Of a stretch of DNA of 64,000 nt, positions 1 through 8,324 are shown one piece after another. The stretch covers positions 1 through 64,000 of the forward strand of contig NZ_JAYKTS010000010.1 in NCBI RefSeq assembly GCF_037024155.1. The letters run 5' to 3'. Both the position numbers and the translations under genes were made by a program. The first letter of the stretch is position 1. Every line of letters starts with the position of its first letter. A model generated the notes under the pieces. That model worked only from the letters and a program-made list of their open reading frames with translations. It ran no database searches and was not told the origin of the DNA. Origin of the DNA: Bacillus sp. 2205SS5-2. GTDB taxonomy: Bacteria > Bacillota > Bacilli > Bacillales > Bacillaceae_K.

Positions 1-546
1 CTATGAGGTAGATATCCAAAAATCAAAACCAGCTTAAATCAAGTAATGGTGCCATAGCCAATCTTTAAAAATGGTCATTCCATTTTAGGGAGGGTGCTTT
101 TTTGTGTCAAAATCAGCATCAAAACCCATTTTCGTATAAAAAGGAGCTTTAATATTAAGCTGCTTTTTAATGTAGTTGATTGAAGGAGAGATGGAATAAA
201 ATGAGAATATAAGCTTGTAAAAATGTTTGGAATAGTGTAAAATTACACTATAAATGTAAGTCTGCAGTTCGATTTTGGCGTAGGGTTCCTAGCCAATCGA
301 GATATGAAGGAGGATGGGCTTAATTGACAATCCTATTTATTTTTTGTCTGTATATGTTAGTTAAGAGGAAATATCAACATCGAAAAATATAAATATCTAT
401 GTATAAACTGTAAACTTTGATAAGAGAAAATTTCAACTCTGCTTCATGGATGAAATTTGTCAGGCGTAGCCCTTTACCAATTCATTTTCTCATGATAATC
501 TTAAGAGGAATCAATTTATGAAAAGAAGATAGTCTGCTTAAGCAGA
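1..546. other. Non-coding stretch upstream of the queuosine operon
   Basis: I see no supported gene here. Short inverted repeats near 150-165 and a T-run near 110 could be weak remnants of terminators for a gene left of the window. A promoter for the riboswitch transcript must lie in the last 60 bases, but none is convincing; GATAAT near 493 is the best -10 guess. Confidence 0.4.
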
Positions 547-580
547 AGAGGTTCGAAAACTCCCTCTATAAAAAACTATA
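547..580 (+). promoter_or_regulatory. preQ1-I riboswitch aptamer
   Basis: The segment begins AGAGGTTC, closes its stem with CCCTCTAT and continues with an A-rich tail, AAAAAACTA. This is the compact class I preQ1 aptamer: a short hairpin whose A-rich tail folds back as a pseudoknot. It matches the known Bacillus queC leader closely and lies 114 bases before queC. Binding of preQ1, the pathway product, should reduce queCDE expression. Sequence and gene context agree, so the call is firm. Confidence 0.92.
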
Positions 581-639
581 AAACGGTATTATGATATACT
601 GTTTTTTTGTCTTTTTGCAAATATAGAGTCGAAATTGAA

Positions 640-690
640 CCTCTTTCTTCTTTCAGTCTAAAATAACTGAAAAAGAGAGAGGAGTTTTTA
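640..690 (+). promoter_or_regulatory. Expression-platform hairpin covering the queC ribosome binding site
   Basis: The arms 640-656 and 667-682 (CTGAAAAAGAGAGAGG) are nearly complementary with a ten-base loop. The 3' arm contains the queC ribosome binding site (GAGAGGAG, 677-684), and five T's follow. The hairpin could act as an intrinsic terminator, as an RBS-masking structure, or both. It is the likely output stage of the preQ1 aptamer, although it is separated from it by about 60 bases. Confidence 0.6.
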
Positions 691-693
691 AGA

Positions 694-1353
694 ATGAAAA
701 ATGAAAAAGCAATTGTTGTTTTTAGTGGTGGACAAGATAGTACGACTTGTTTATTTTGGGCGCTGGAACGCTTCAAACAAGTTGAAGCGATTACGTTTAA
801 TTATGGTCAGCGTCATGCACTTGAATTAGAAGTAGCTGCAGACATTACTGCCAAATTAAATGTACCCCATCATGTTTTAGATATGGGGTTATTAAACCAA
901 CTGGCTCCGAGTGCCCTCACTCGTCATGATCAAGAAATATCGGAAACTGAAGGAGAACTGCCTTCTACTTTTGTTCCAGGTAGGAATTTAGTGTTTCTAT
1001 CATTTGCTGCTATTTTAGCAAAACAAGTTGGAGGGAAGCATATCATCACGGGTGTATGTGAAACCGACTTTAGCGGTTATCCGGATTGTCGCGATGTCTT
1101 TATTAAATCACTAAATGTATCATTGAATTTATCAATGGATGATCAGTTTGTTATTCATACGCCATTAATGTGGCTCAATAAAGCGGAGACATGGGAGCTT
1201 GCTGATCAATTAAATGCATTTGAGTATGTTCGTGAACATACGTTAACGTGCTACAATGGAGTGATTGGCGACGGCTGTGGAGACTGCCCTGCCTGCTTTC
1301 TTCGTAGACGTGGATTAGAAGAATACCTCGTTCGAAAAGAGGGAACAAAATGA
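694..1353 (+). CDS. queC: 7-cyano-7-deazaguanine synthase QueC
   Basis: QueC converts 7-carboxy-7-deazaguanine to preQ0 with ATP and ammonia, an intermediate step in queuosine tRNA modification. The protein is 219 aa, the usual length. It has the PP-loop SGGQDS at residues 10-15 and the C-terminal zinc cysteines in [11 protein letters not shown]. The ATG at 694 follows GAGAGGAG with good spacing. It is first of three overlapping genes: its stop overlaps the queD start by 4 bases. A preQ1 riboswitch lies upstream, which confirms the pathway. Confidence 0.97.
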   Translation: MKNEKAIVVFSGGQDSTTCLFWALERFKQVEAITFNYGQRHALELEVAADITAKLNVPHHVLDMGLLNQLAPSALTRHDQEISETEGELPSTFVPGRNLVFLSFAAILAKQVGGKHIITGVCETDFSGYPDCRDVFIKSLNVSLNLSMDDQFVIHTPLMWLNKAETWELADQLNAFEYVREHTLTCYNGVIGDGCGDCPACFLRRRGLEEYLVRKEGTK

Positions 1354-1790
1354 TCCAGCAAATCTATCCAGCACCCCTTCATGATTATCGATATGAATTA
1401 AATAAAGACTTCCAATTTGCTGCTGCCCATTTTATACCTCATGAGGAAGCAGGTGAGTGTCAACAAATACACGGTCATACGTATTTTGCTAACATCACTA
1501 TTGTTGGAAATGAGTTAAATGAAACTGGTTTTTTAATAAATTTTCAACAAATCAAAAAAATTATTCATAACCGTTTTGATCATCGAATCCTGAACGAAGA
1601 TCCATTATTTTCCAAAGAAAAAGCTAATTATTTTCCAACGACAGAAGTTGTAGCACGAACGATCTGGGAGTTGATTCAATCTCACCTAGATACCTTGCCT
1701 ACTCAATCTAAATGTGCACAAGTTTTCTTAAGAGAAACACCAACGAGTTATTGCATCTATCGTCCGCAAAAGGAGTTTTTGCAATCATGA
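1350..1790 (+). CDS. queD: 6-carboxy-5,6,7,8-tetrahydropterin synthase QueD
   Basis: QueD turns dihydroneopterin triphosphate into 6-carboxytetrahydropterin, the first committed step to queuosine. The 146-aa protein shows the PTPS-family zinc histidines in FAAAHF and IHGHTYF and the FDHRILNE motif near residue 75. A Cys ([10 protein letters not shown]) lies just before the HGH motif, as in QueD. It overlaps queC by 4 bases and queE by 4 bases (ATGA), so the three genes should be translationally coupled. Confidence 0.95.
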   Translation: MIQQIYPAPLHDYRYELNKDFQFAAAHFIPHEEAGECQQIHGHTYFANITIVGNELNETGFLINFQQIKKIIHNRFDHRILNEDPLFSKEKANYFPTTEVVARTIWELIQSHLDTLPTQSKCAQVFLRETPTSYCIYRPQKEFLQS

Positions 1791-2509
1791 AAAAATTCCC
1801 GATTCTAGAAGTGTTTGGACCAACTATTCAAGGAGAAGGTATGGTAATTGGACAAAAGACGATGTTTATTCGGACAGCGGGTTGTGATTATGCTTGCGAC
1901 TGGTGTGACTCTGCATTTACTTGGGATGGAAGTGGCAAAGAAGATATACGTATGATGACAGCCGTCGAAATTTGGGAAGAGCTTCATCGCATAGGTGGAC
2001 ATCATTTTTCTCATGTAACGATTTCGGGTGGGAACCCAGCCTTACTCCCGCACCTGGGCGAATTACTAGAAATTTTCAAAGATAACGGTATTACTTCAGC
2101 ACTTGAAACTCAAGGGAGTCGGTGGCAAGATTGGTTTCTTCAAATTGATGAATTAACCATTTCTCCGAAACCGCCGAGCTCTAAAATGAGGGTGAATATC
2201 GAGGTCTTAGATGAAATTTTGGTGACTTTACAAAGAGAGAATGTCAATACGAGCTTAAAAGTAGTTATATTTGATCTTGAAGATTTGCAATTTGCAACCG
2301 GAATTCATCAAAAGTATCCAAAAATCCCATTTTTTATACAAACTGGAAATCGATCTATTACAGAGGCGGATAATCAAAAATTAATAGCGGAACTTATGCA
2401 AAATTATCAGTGGTTAATAGATCAAGTCATGAAGTCCACACAATTAAATGATGTACGAGTGCTACCTCAGTTACATACATATGTATGGGGTAACAAGCGT
2501 GGAGTATAA
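1787..2509 (+). CDS. queE: 7-carboxy-7-deazaguanine synthase QueE (radical SAM)
   Basis: QueE is the radical SAM enzyme that contracts the 6-carboxytetrahydropterin ring to 7-carboxy-7-deazaguanine. With the ATG at 1787 (overlapping the queD stop as ATGA, RBS AAGGAG) the protein is 240 aa, normal for the family. The iron-sulfur motif CDYACDWC (C-x3-C-x2-C) lies near residue 32, and a glycine-rich SAM-contacting motif, SGGNPA, follows. A start at 1712 is possible but would overlap queD by 79 bases and has no matching RBS. A terminator follows directly, and no queF is present. Confidence 0.95.
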   Translation: MKKFPILEVFGPTIQGEGMVIGQKTMFIRTAGCDYACDWCDSAFTWDGSGKEDIRMMTAVEIWEELHRIGGHHFSHVTISGGNPALLPHLGELLEIFKDNGITSALETQGSRWQDWFLQIDELTISPKPPSSKMRVNIEVLDEILVTLQRENVNTSLKVVIFDLEDLQFATGIHQKYPKIPFFIQTGNRSITEADNQKLIAELMQNYQWLIDQVMKSTQLNDVRVLPQLHTYVWGNKRGV

Positions 2510-2535
2510 AAAATGCCCTTATTGGGCATTTTTTC
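2508..2535 (+). terminator. Intrinsic terminator of queCDE
   Basis: AAAAAATGCCC and GGGCATTTTTT form a perfect stem with a five-base loop, ending in T's immediately after the queE stop. Confidence 0.9.
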
Positions 2536-3122
2536 GTGTTTTTATTGAACGAAATTTCAGCAAACAGTAAGAGATCAACCGAAAGAACTATTGGTTAATA
2601 ATGCATACATATCCAAATGAGTCTGGTGTCTGTCTCCATTCGGATGGACATTTTTTTAATTTATATCTTAGAAGCCATTAAAACTCATTTTCCGCACATC
2701 GTTATTCTATTAAAAATAATATATACTACATAGTCATTAATTCACAAAATACAACGAATAGTAAAACAAAATGACTTGAAATAGCCTTAAGTGCACATGA
2801 AAAAGTTAATTTTTTTTTTCAGTCGTGATACGAAAATTGTAAATGAATATTGAATAGGTGCACTTACGGAAAGTGAGTTAAAAGTACGTGAAACATTAAA
2901 GGAAACATGTATTGCCCACATAAAAAAACGAAACATGGATATGATGGAGGCAAAAAACGATCCTTTTGGTGTACTTGTAACATGGAAAACATATTAATAT
3001 ATAACAAAATTGATGAGAATATATTCCAGTCATTCATATGACCAAACAGATCCATTATTGAGAAAATCGCTATAAAGGTACGACTAGTATGTTCCCACGC
3101 AAGGTAAAAATATACATAAATG
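2536..3122. other. Non-coding stretch with possible remnants
   Basis: This gap between the convergent queE and pxpA holds an imperfect hairpin followed by seven T's around 2611-2657, which could be an old terminator, and a coding-like remnant described separately. I see no intact gene. Confidence 0.4.
2854..2997 (+). pseudogene. Unidentified gene remnant
   Basis: One plus-strand frame reads 47 codons of protein-like composition (for example ETLKETCIAHIKKRN and NDPFGVLVTW) up to a TAA. It starts just after a TGA with no start codon or ribosome binding site. A short in-frame-like piece (SYDQTDPLLRKSL) follows near 3030. I do not recognise the family. It most likely represents a decayed gene, but chance is possible at this length. 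Confidence 0.25.
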
Positions 3123-3857
3123 TTATCCGATTGATATAGCCATTTTTATTAAACGATCATGAATAAATTTAGCAAATAATGGTGCATGAGGGTGATCGCC
3201 ATGCAGACAAACGGTATCCCCTTCTACCAAAATTTCAGTTCCGTTAGGTGTGATGACTTTTTGTTCTTTAATAATTGAAATAATTTGTTGTAAGGCCTGT
3301 TCTTTGTCAACAATAGTGGCAGAAGTTTCGTTTCGAGGAGTCAAGTATCCTCTTGAAGTATAAGTACGATCAGCAAAGATTTCCTTTCGGTATTGAATTC
3401 CATGGACCTTGCAGATCTCAAGCAAGGGACTATTATGAAAACCATAAACAATCAGTTCATCATCAAATTCTTTTACACTTTGGCAAAAGGCTACTGCTAG
3501 TTCTGAATCTTCATTAATCATATGATAGAGGGCACCATGTGCTTTGACATGATAAAGCTTAGCACCTTTACTTTTTGCAATACAACTGAGGGCATCTATT
3601 TGAGTGTGGACGATAGTAAATAAATCATTCGGAGAGAGCGGGGTTTTTTTTCTCCCGAAGTTTTCCTTATCAGGTAGACCAGGATGTGCACCGATTTTAA
3701 CTGAGTTTTTTAAAGATAGCTCTACAGCTTCTTTCATTAGTTGGGCATTTCCTGCATGAAATCCACATGCAATATTTGCAGAGGAAATGTATTTCATCAT
3801 TTCTTCATCATGATCGAATCCTTCTGCTAAATCACAATTTAAATCGATTTTCTTCAT
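3123..3857 (-). CDS. pxpA: 5-oxoprolinase subunit PxpA (LamB/YcsF family)
   Basis: PxpA, with PxpB and PxpC, forms the ATP-dependent prokaryotic 5-oxoprolinase that opens pyroglutamate to glutamate. The 244-aa protein begins with the family signature DLNCDLAEGFD and continues with NIACGFHAGN and IGAHPGLPDKENFGRK, both hallmark motifs of YcsF proteins. The ATG at 3857 is preceded by AAAGGAGAT. It is last in the operon and overlaps the pxpC stop by 4 bases. Confidence 0.95.
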   Translation of the reverse strand: MKKIDLNCDLAEGFDHDEEMMKYISSANIACGFHAGNAQLMKEAVELSLKNSVKIGAHPGLPDKENFGRKKTPLSPNDLFTIVHTQIDALSCIAKSKGAKLYHVKAHGALYHMINEDSELAVAFCQSVKEFDDELIVYGFHNSPLLEICKVHGIQYRKEIFADRTYTSRGYLTPRNETSATIVDKEQALQQIISIIKEQKVITPNGTEILVEGDTVCLHGDHPHAPLFAKFIHDRLIKMAISIG

Positions 3858-4810
3858 TTGAATATCTCCTTTTTCCTGTGAATAGATGAAGTAACCAACT
3901 TTTGTTCTAATTGGAGTTCCTGATTTATTTTAAACGCCTCTTCCCAATCCACTTCGATAAAAGTGAGTAAATCATGTGGCTTTTTTTGAGCTAATATACG
4001 TAAGTCAGCCGACACAATATGTGCAATCTTAGGATAACCACCCGTCGTTTGTGCGTCACTCATGAGCACGATTGGCTCTCCGCTAGGTGGAACCTGAATT
4101 GAACCAATCGTGATACCTTCCGTTGAGTAGTGATTCTCTTGTTTGAGATGGAGTGAATCTCCGTTGAGACGATAACCCATCCGATTGGAGTCTGAGGTAA
4201 CCTGAAACTGGGATGTAAATAATTGAATTTGTGAGGATGTTGAAAAGTCATCAAAGTGGTTGCCGCGTATCAGCCTAAGTTCAGCAGTGCCTAAATAGTG
4301 AAATAAACTGGAAGATAACCGCCATTTAGAGCGTTTTTCGGAACAGGGCTGAAAGAATAATGTATCTCCTGGTTGCAAGGATCTGCCATGTAATCCACCA
4401 AACCCTGAAGTCATATATGTGCTACTACTTTTCAAAACTTGTTGTATTTGAATTCCTCCTTTTACCGCAATATATGCCCTGCAGCCAGTGAAGGCCCTGT
4501 CCATTTTTAAGATATCTCCCTTAGAAACAGGATAAATTTTTCCGTTCCAAAGGGATTGCTGATTTAAAGTGGCTGAGAATTTTCCACCACAAATACAGAT
4601 TAAGGTGTTTTGGTTGAATTCAATCGTTGGTCCTATTAGTGTGATTTCTAAACAGGCGCTATCTTTTGGATTCCCAAGTGTAATATTTGCCAATTCAAGA
4701 GCCCATGTATCCATTGCACCGCTCCTTGGAACACCGTATTTTCGATATCCCACCCGGCCCAAATCTTGAACAGTTGTCATAAAGCCAGACTTATTAATTG
4801 TTAAGCTCAT
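3854..4810 (-). CDS. pxpC: 5-oxoprolinase subunit PxpC (KipA-like, biotin-dependent carboxyltransferase family)
   Basis: The 318-aa protein has the AHS2/KipA signature early (TTVQDLGRVGYRKYGVPRSGAMD, split here for length as TTVQDLGRVGYR and YGVPRSGAMD). The glycine-rich SGFGGLHGRSL and a C-terminal MSDAQTTGGYPKI motif are also typical. It works with PxpB as part of the 5-oxoprolinase. It lies between pxpB and pxpA with overlaps on both sides (17 and 4 bases), so the trio is one transcription unit. In B. subtilis the homologue is kipA. Confidence 0.94.
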   Translation of the reverse strand: MSLTINKSGFMTTVQDLGRVGYRKYGVPRSGAMDTWALELANITLGNPKDSACLEITLIGPTIEFNQNTLICICGGKFSATLNQQSLWNGKIYPVSKGDILKMDRAFTGCRAYIAVKGGIQIQQVLKSSSTYMTSGFGGLHGRSLQPGDTLFFQPCSEKRSKWRLSSSLFHYLGTAELRLIRGNHFDDFSTSSQIQLFTSQFQVTSDSNRMGYRLNGDSLHLKQENHYSTEGITIGSIQVPPSGEPIVLMSDAQTTGGYPKIAHIVSADLRILAQKKPHDLLTFIEVDWEEAFKINQELQLEQKLVTSSIHRKKEIFK

Positions 4811-5492
4811 TTAAAGACCAACTCCTAAATTCTGAAGATGAAATGGAAGTAAATTGAACAGCATCTCCAGGTCGAAAAAAGGACGGCGGAGATTGGTTAA
4901 TGTTGAAAAGCTTCAGCGGTGTTCTCCCAATGATTTGCCAGCCACCAGGACTAGCCTCTGGATAAATTCCTGTTTGAGGTCCTGCAATCCCGACAGATCC
5001 TGCTGGTACTTTTAAGCGAGGAGTCTTTTTTCGTGGATAGGCGAGTGTGGCAGGCAGTCCAGATAAAAATGGAAATCCAGGAGTAAATCCGATAAATTGC
5101 ACATGATAAATCGGTTCCGTATGCTGAAGGATAAATTGGGATGAAGATAAATTTAACTCTTTACATAAGTAGGGTAAGTCTATGGCATACTTTTCTTCAT
5201 AACAGACAGGTATTTGCAGTGTTCGAGAAGGCGATGAGGTAGAAGAGTTGTGTTGCAATGCCATTTTTACCAAATGATCTATTTCAAGAAGCTTCTCTCT
5301 GTAAAGCGTGAGAGGCGGGTAATAGAGCGTTATGGACTGATAAGCAGGAACAATATCAAGGATTTCATCACCCAAAGTATTTTCTATCACTCTAGTGACG
5401 TGACGAATTAGAGAAAAAATTTGTTTAAACTCGGCATGAAGTTGTATAATGATGGCGCTATCACCCATAAAGTCAATCCTGTAAGTAGTCAT
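4794..5492 (-). CDS. pxpB: 5-oxoprolinase subunit PxpB (KipI-like)
   Basis: The 232-aa protein has the AHS1/KipI features: N-terminal FMGDSAIIIQL and the C-terminal run GFTPGFPFLSGLP, then PAGSVGIAGPQTGIYP. KipI in B. subtilis also inhibits sporulation kinase A, but the pxpBCA operon context points to the 5-oxoprolinase role. It is first in the minus-strand operon. The 150-base gap to the divergent response regulator holds repeated TTTTCTAAT blocks and a CTAATATTAG palindrome (5520-5530) that may be promoter or operator elements. Confidence 0.93.
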   Translation of the reverse strand: MTTYRIDFMGDSAIIIQLHAEFKQIFSLIRHVTRVIENTLGDEILDIVPAYQSITLYYPPLTLYREKLLEIDHLVKMALQHNSSTSSPSRTLQIPVCYEEKYAIDLPYLCKELNLSSSQFILQHTEPIYHVQFIGFTPGFPFLSGLPATLAYPRKKTPRLKVPAGSVGIAGPQTGIYPEASPGGWQIIGRTPLKLFNINQSPPSFFRPGDAVQFTSISSSEFRSWSLNELNN

Positions 5493-5643
5493 AAATCGCT
5501 CCTTGACTTTTCTAATTTTTCTAATATTAGTAGACTACCATAGAACATCGCCTTTTTCTAATATCTTCGTTTGTTTGGAAAATCAGGTAGTATGAGCGGT
5601 AAGGTAAAAGAACGTTTAATAGACCATAAAAGTAGGTGCGAAA

Positions 5644-6315
5644 ATGAACATTTTAATAGTAGAAGACGAGAAGAACCTCTCGAGATTTCTTGAATTAGAA
5701 CTAAAACATGAAGGATATGATGTCAAAGTAGTAGCCGACGGGCGAGAAGCGATTACTGTTGCTATTGTCGAAGAATGGGATTTAATCTTACTAGATGTTA
5801 TGCTACCAAGCCTAAATGGAATAGAAGTGTGTAGAAGAGTACGGAAGTCTAAATCGACCCCCATTATTATGATTACGGCAAGAGACGGGGTTATGGATAG
5901 AGTTTCTGGGCTAGATAGTGGTGCAGATGATTATATTGTCAAACCCTTTGCAATCGAAGAACTACTTGCGCGAATTCGAGCGGTAGATAGACGAACCGCA
6001 AGTAGGCTGGGCCTGTCTACCAAACTTACGGTGAAAGATCTTAGTCTCGAAAAAGAAGCAAGGATATTAATAAGGAGAAACAAGGAGATCGATTTAACCA
6101 AACGTGAATTTGAACTACTTCTTACTTTTATGGAAAATATAAATATCGTACTAACTAGAGAACAACTATTAGATAAAGTCTGGGGATTTGATTCGGAAGT
6201 GGAAACAAACGTTGTAGATGTTTATGTGCGATATGTGCGAAATAAACTTCAACATGAGAATAATGAGCATTATATCGAAACAGTCCGTGGTATTGGATAT
6301 GTGATGAGAACATGA
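5644..6315 (+). CDS. OmpR/PhoB-family response regulator (ArlR/YkoG-like)
   Basis: This 223-aa protein has an N-terminal receiver domain with acidic pocket VEDE, phospho-acceptor Asp51 in LLDVMLP, the switch Thr in MITARDG and Lys in DDYIVKPF. A C-terminal winged helix (about 125-223) ends with the usual VRGIGYVMR. It overlaps the downstream kinase by 4 bases, so the two form a cognate pair. The regulated genes are unknown. The pair resembles ArlRS of staphylococci and YkoGH of B. subtilis. Confidence 0.95.
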   Translation: MNILIVEDEKNLSRFLELELKHEGYDVKVVADGREAITVAIVEEWDLILLDVMLPSLNGIEVCRRVRKSKSTPIIMITARDGVMDRVSGLDSGADDYIVKPFAIEELLARIRAVDRRTASRLGLSTKLTVKDLSLEKEARILIRRNKEIDLTKREFELLLTFMENINIVLTREQLLDKVWGFDSEVETNVVDVYVRYVRNKLQHENNEHYIETVRGIGYVMRT

Positions 6316-7721
6316 AAAGAACATCGGAGTGGATTACTGTCAATTCGCTAAAAAAGAAATGGGCGATAGCTTCTGCGACAATCATTTTCTTCACCTTTAC
6401 CCTTTTTAGTGTGATTCAATATGTCTCCTTACGTGAATGGATGTTAGAAGAAGAAAAGAAAGGTGTCACCCAAGCCTTAAATGATCTTTTTGTCTTTTTT
6501 CAACAACGAGGTCCAATTATTACAAGACAAGAAATTTTGGAAAGTCGCGACCTTATTCAACAGATATTAGACAGAAACCAGACCGTGGTCATCGTAAATC
6601 ACCTAGGACAAGAAGTACTTTCTATTGAATCCAATTCTGTATCCCTTGCTAATATGCCCATTAAACTGATAAACGAAAAAAATACTGAACTTTTTAACTA
6701 TGAATCTAATCGTTATTACCTAGCACAAGGACCGATCCAATCAAGAGAGTTTAATGGTCACATCATTGTCGTCTCCCCTTTAACCAGATTTGAACAAATG
6801 ATGACGAACTTATTCTGGTTAACAGTCGGTTTAGGAGTATTAGCACTCATAATTAGTTCAATCGCTGGCTATCAACTCGCGAAAAGGTTAAGTTCCCCAA
6901 TTAAACAACTAAAAGACACTATTTCTAAAATTGAAAAAAATGGATTACAAGAACGAGTGGATTTGACCCACTCTCATGATGAGATTGGTGAACTGTTGGA
7001 ATTATTTAATCGAATGATGGGAAAAGTGGAGAGAAGCTTTGAGCAGCAACAACAATTTGTTGAAGATGCATCTCATGAGCTCCGCACTCCGTTGCAGATT
7101 ATAGAGGGACATATAAGGATGCTGCAGAGATGGGGGAAAAGCGAGCCGCCAGTGTTAGAGGAATCACTAGAAACCTCTCTTGAAGAAATTGCTAGACTTA
7201 AAGGGTTAGTGGAAGATTTGTTAATCCTAACAAATCATGAAACTAAAAAAGTAGAATACTTTAAGACCGACACACTGGCACTTGTCAAAAAGGTTTTAGA
7301 GGATTTTCGACGACTTTATCCTGAATTCACGTTCTCGCTTCAAAGTGGAAAAGATTTGTTATTGGCCGACATTTCTCCTCAACACCTTGAACAACTTTTA
7401 CTAATCCTCTTAGATAACTCGGTGAAGTATTCCAAGGAAAGGAAAGAACTGATCGTGAGTATTCAAACTAGTGGTGAAAATGTTTCAGTTTCTATTCAGG
7501 ATTTTGGCCATGGTATCTCAAAAGAAGATTTGCCTAAAATATATCGCCGTTTTTATCGAGCAGATAAATCAAGAAGTCGAGATTCGGGCGGTCACGGATT
7601 AGGGTTATCTATTGCAAGACGAATCATAGAATTTAATGAAGGTACTCTTACTCTATCAAGTGAGATTGGCCAGGGAACCAATGCAATGGTGACAATCCCC
7701 CTCTCCCGAAAAACTGAGTAA
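6312..7721 (+). CDS. HAMP-domain sensor histidine kinase (ArlS/YkoH-like)
   Basis: This 469-aa membrane kinase has a first transmembrane helix at about residues 15-36, an extracytoplasmic domain of about 130 residues, a second helix at about 165-190 and a HAMP linker. The phospho-acceptor His sits in EDASHELRTPLQ. The ATP-binding domain shows the N box LLDNSVKYSK, a G1 box DFGHGIS, and GHGLGLSI. It is translationally coupled to the response regulator before it. A terminator overlaps its stop codon. The signal is not evident from sequence. Confidence 0.95.
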   Translation: MKRTSEWITVNSLKKKWAIASATIIFFTFTLFSVIQYVSLREWMLEEEKKGVTQALNDLFVFFQQRGPIITRQEILESRDLIQQILDRNQTVVIVNHLGQEVLSIESNSVSLANMPIKLINEKNTELFNYESNRYYLAQGPIQSREFNGHIIVVSPLTRFEQMMTNLFWLTVGLGVLALIISSIAGYQLAKRLSSPIKQLKDTISKIEKNGLQERVDLTHSHDEIGELLELFNRMMGKVERSFEQQQQFVEDASHELRTPLQIIEGHIRMLQRWGKSEPPVLEESLETSLEEIARLKGLVEDLLILTNHETKKVEYFKTDTLALVKKVLEDFRRLYPEFTFSLQSGKDLLLADISPQHLEQLLLILLDNSVKYSKERKELIVSIQTSGENVSVSIQDFGHGISKEDLPKIYRRFYRADKSRSRDSGGHGLGLSIARRIIEFNEGTLTLSSEIGQGTNAMVTIPLSRKTE

Positions 7722-7744
7722 AGAAAAATTACTCAGTTTTTTCT
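7709..7744 (+). terminator. Intrinsic terminator of the two-component operon
   Basis: AAAAAACTGAGTAA and TTACTCAGTTTTTT form a near-perfect stem that includes the kinase stop codon and ends in a T-run. Confidence 0.92.
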
Positions 7745-8324
7745 TGCGATTTTCGAAATATCTCTTCAGGTAGATTGAAATGGAGGGTTAAGGGTAAAGG
7801 ATGAAAGATGTTTTAATCACATGTAAAGCAATAGATGTTTAAACCAATCGAACAAGGTTATCGATTGAAATATTCTTCCTTATAATTGGGTTGATAGTAA
7901 ATAAATGGTAGTTAATCTATTTTTGAACAAAATATGTCTAAAATAGAAAAAAATATTTGGTTTTTTTAGGTTGTAGTAGTAAGATGGTATTTGATAATAA
8001 GTGAGAAAAATGCTTACATAATACTTTGAAAAGGAAGCGCTTTACTGATTGTTATTTTAGAATAGTCATTATGTTCGTTCTTTTTAGAGGGTTTTTGATT
8101 AGCTTTCGAAAGAAAAGAGAGCTAAAAATCAAGAAACATCAAAATTTTGCGGAATTTCGGATTAAGTCTTTTCCTGAGATCTTTCGAGTGATAAAATGGC
8201 AATGTAAGCGTTTCATTTCTCTCTCACTATAATATTTCTACTATTGCAATATTGAAAAAAGAAGAAATAATGGAACCCAAATTCAAGCAAAGAAAATGGG
8301 GCAATATCGTTGGAGGTTTTTCAC
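7745..8324. other. Long 5' region of odhA without a gene
   Basis: This 580-base AT-rich stretch has no supported gene; the one plus-strand frame here is basic, low in complexity and has no ribosome binding site. It ends in the probable odhA promoter region. The length leaves room for an extended leader or several regulatory sites. Confidence 0.5.
8203..8233 (+). promoter_or_regulatory. Possible odhA promoter -10 with cre-like sequence
   Basis: TATAAT at 8228-8233 is a consensus -10. Just upstream TGTAAGCGTTTCA (8203-8215) resembles a catabolite-responsive element but is one base shorter than the 14-base consensus. No good -35 is present, which would suit an activated or repressed promoter. 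Carbon control of odhAB is known in B. subtilis; the site itself is inferred. Confidence 0.35.

Noticed and set aside
2864-3055. 63-codon minus-strand frame between queE and pxpA
   Set aside because: The opposite strand has the more protein-like reading, and no ribosome binding site precedes the minus-strand start.
8203-8215. Perfect cre site upstream of odhA
   Set aside because: The sequence is one base shorter than the consensus, so it is only listed as cre-like.
8026-8232. 68-codon basic frame upstream of odhA
   Set aside because: It has a non-ATG start with no ribosome binding site, low-complexity Lys/Arg/Phe composition, and it overlaps the odhA promoter region.
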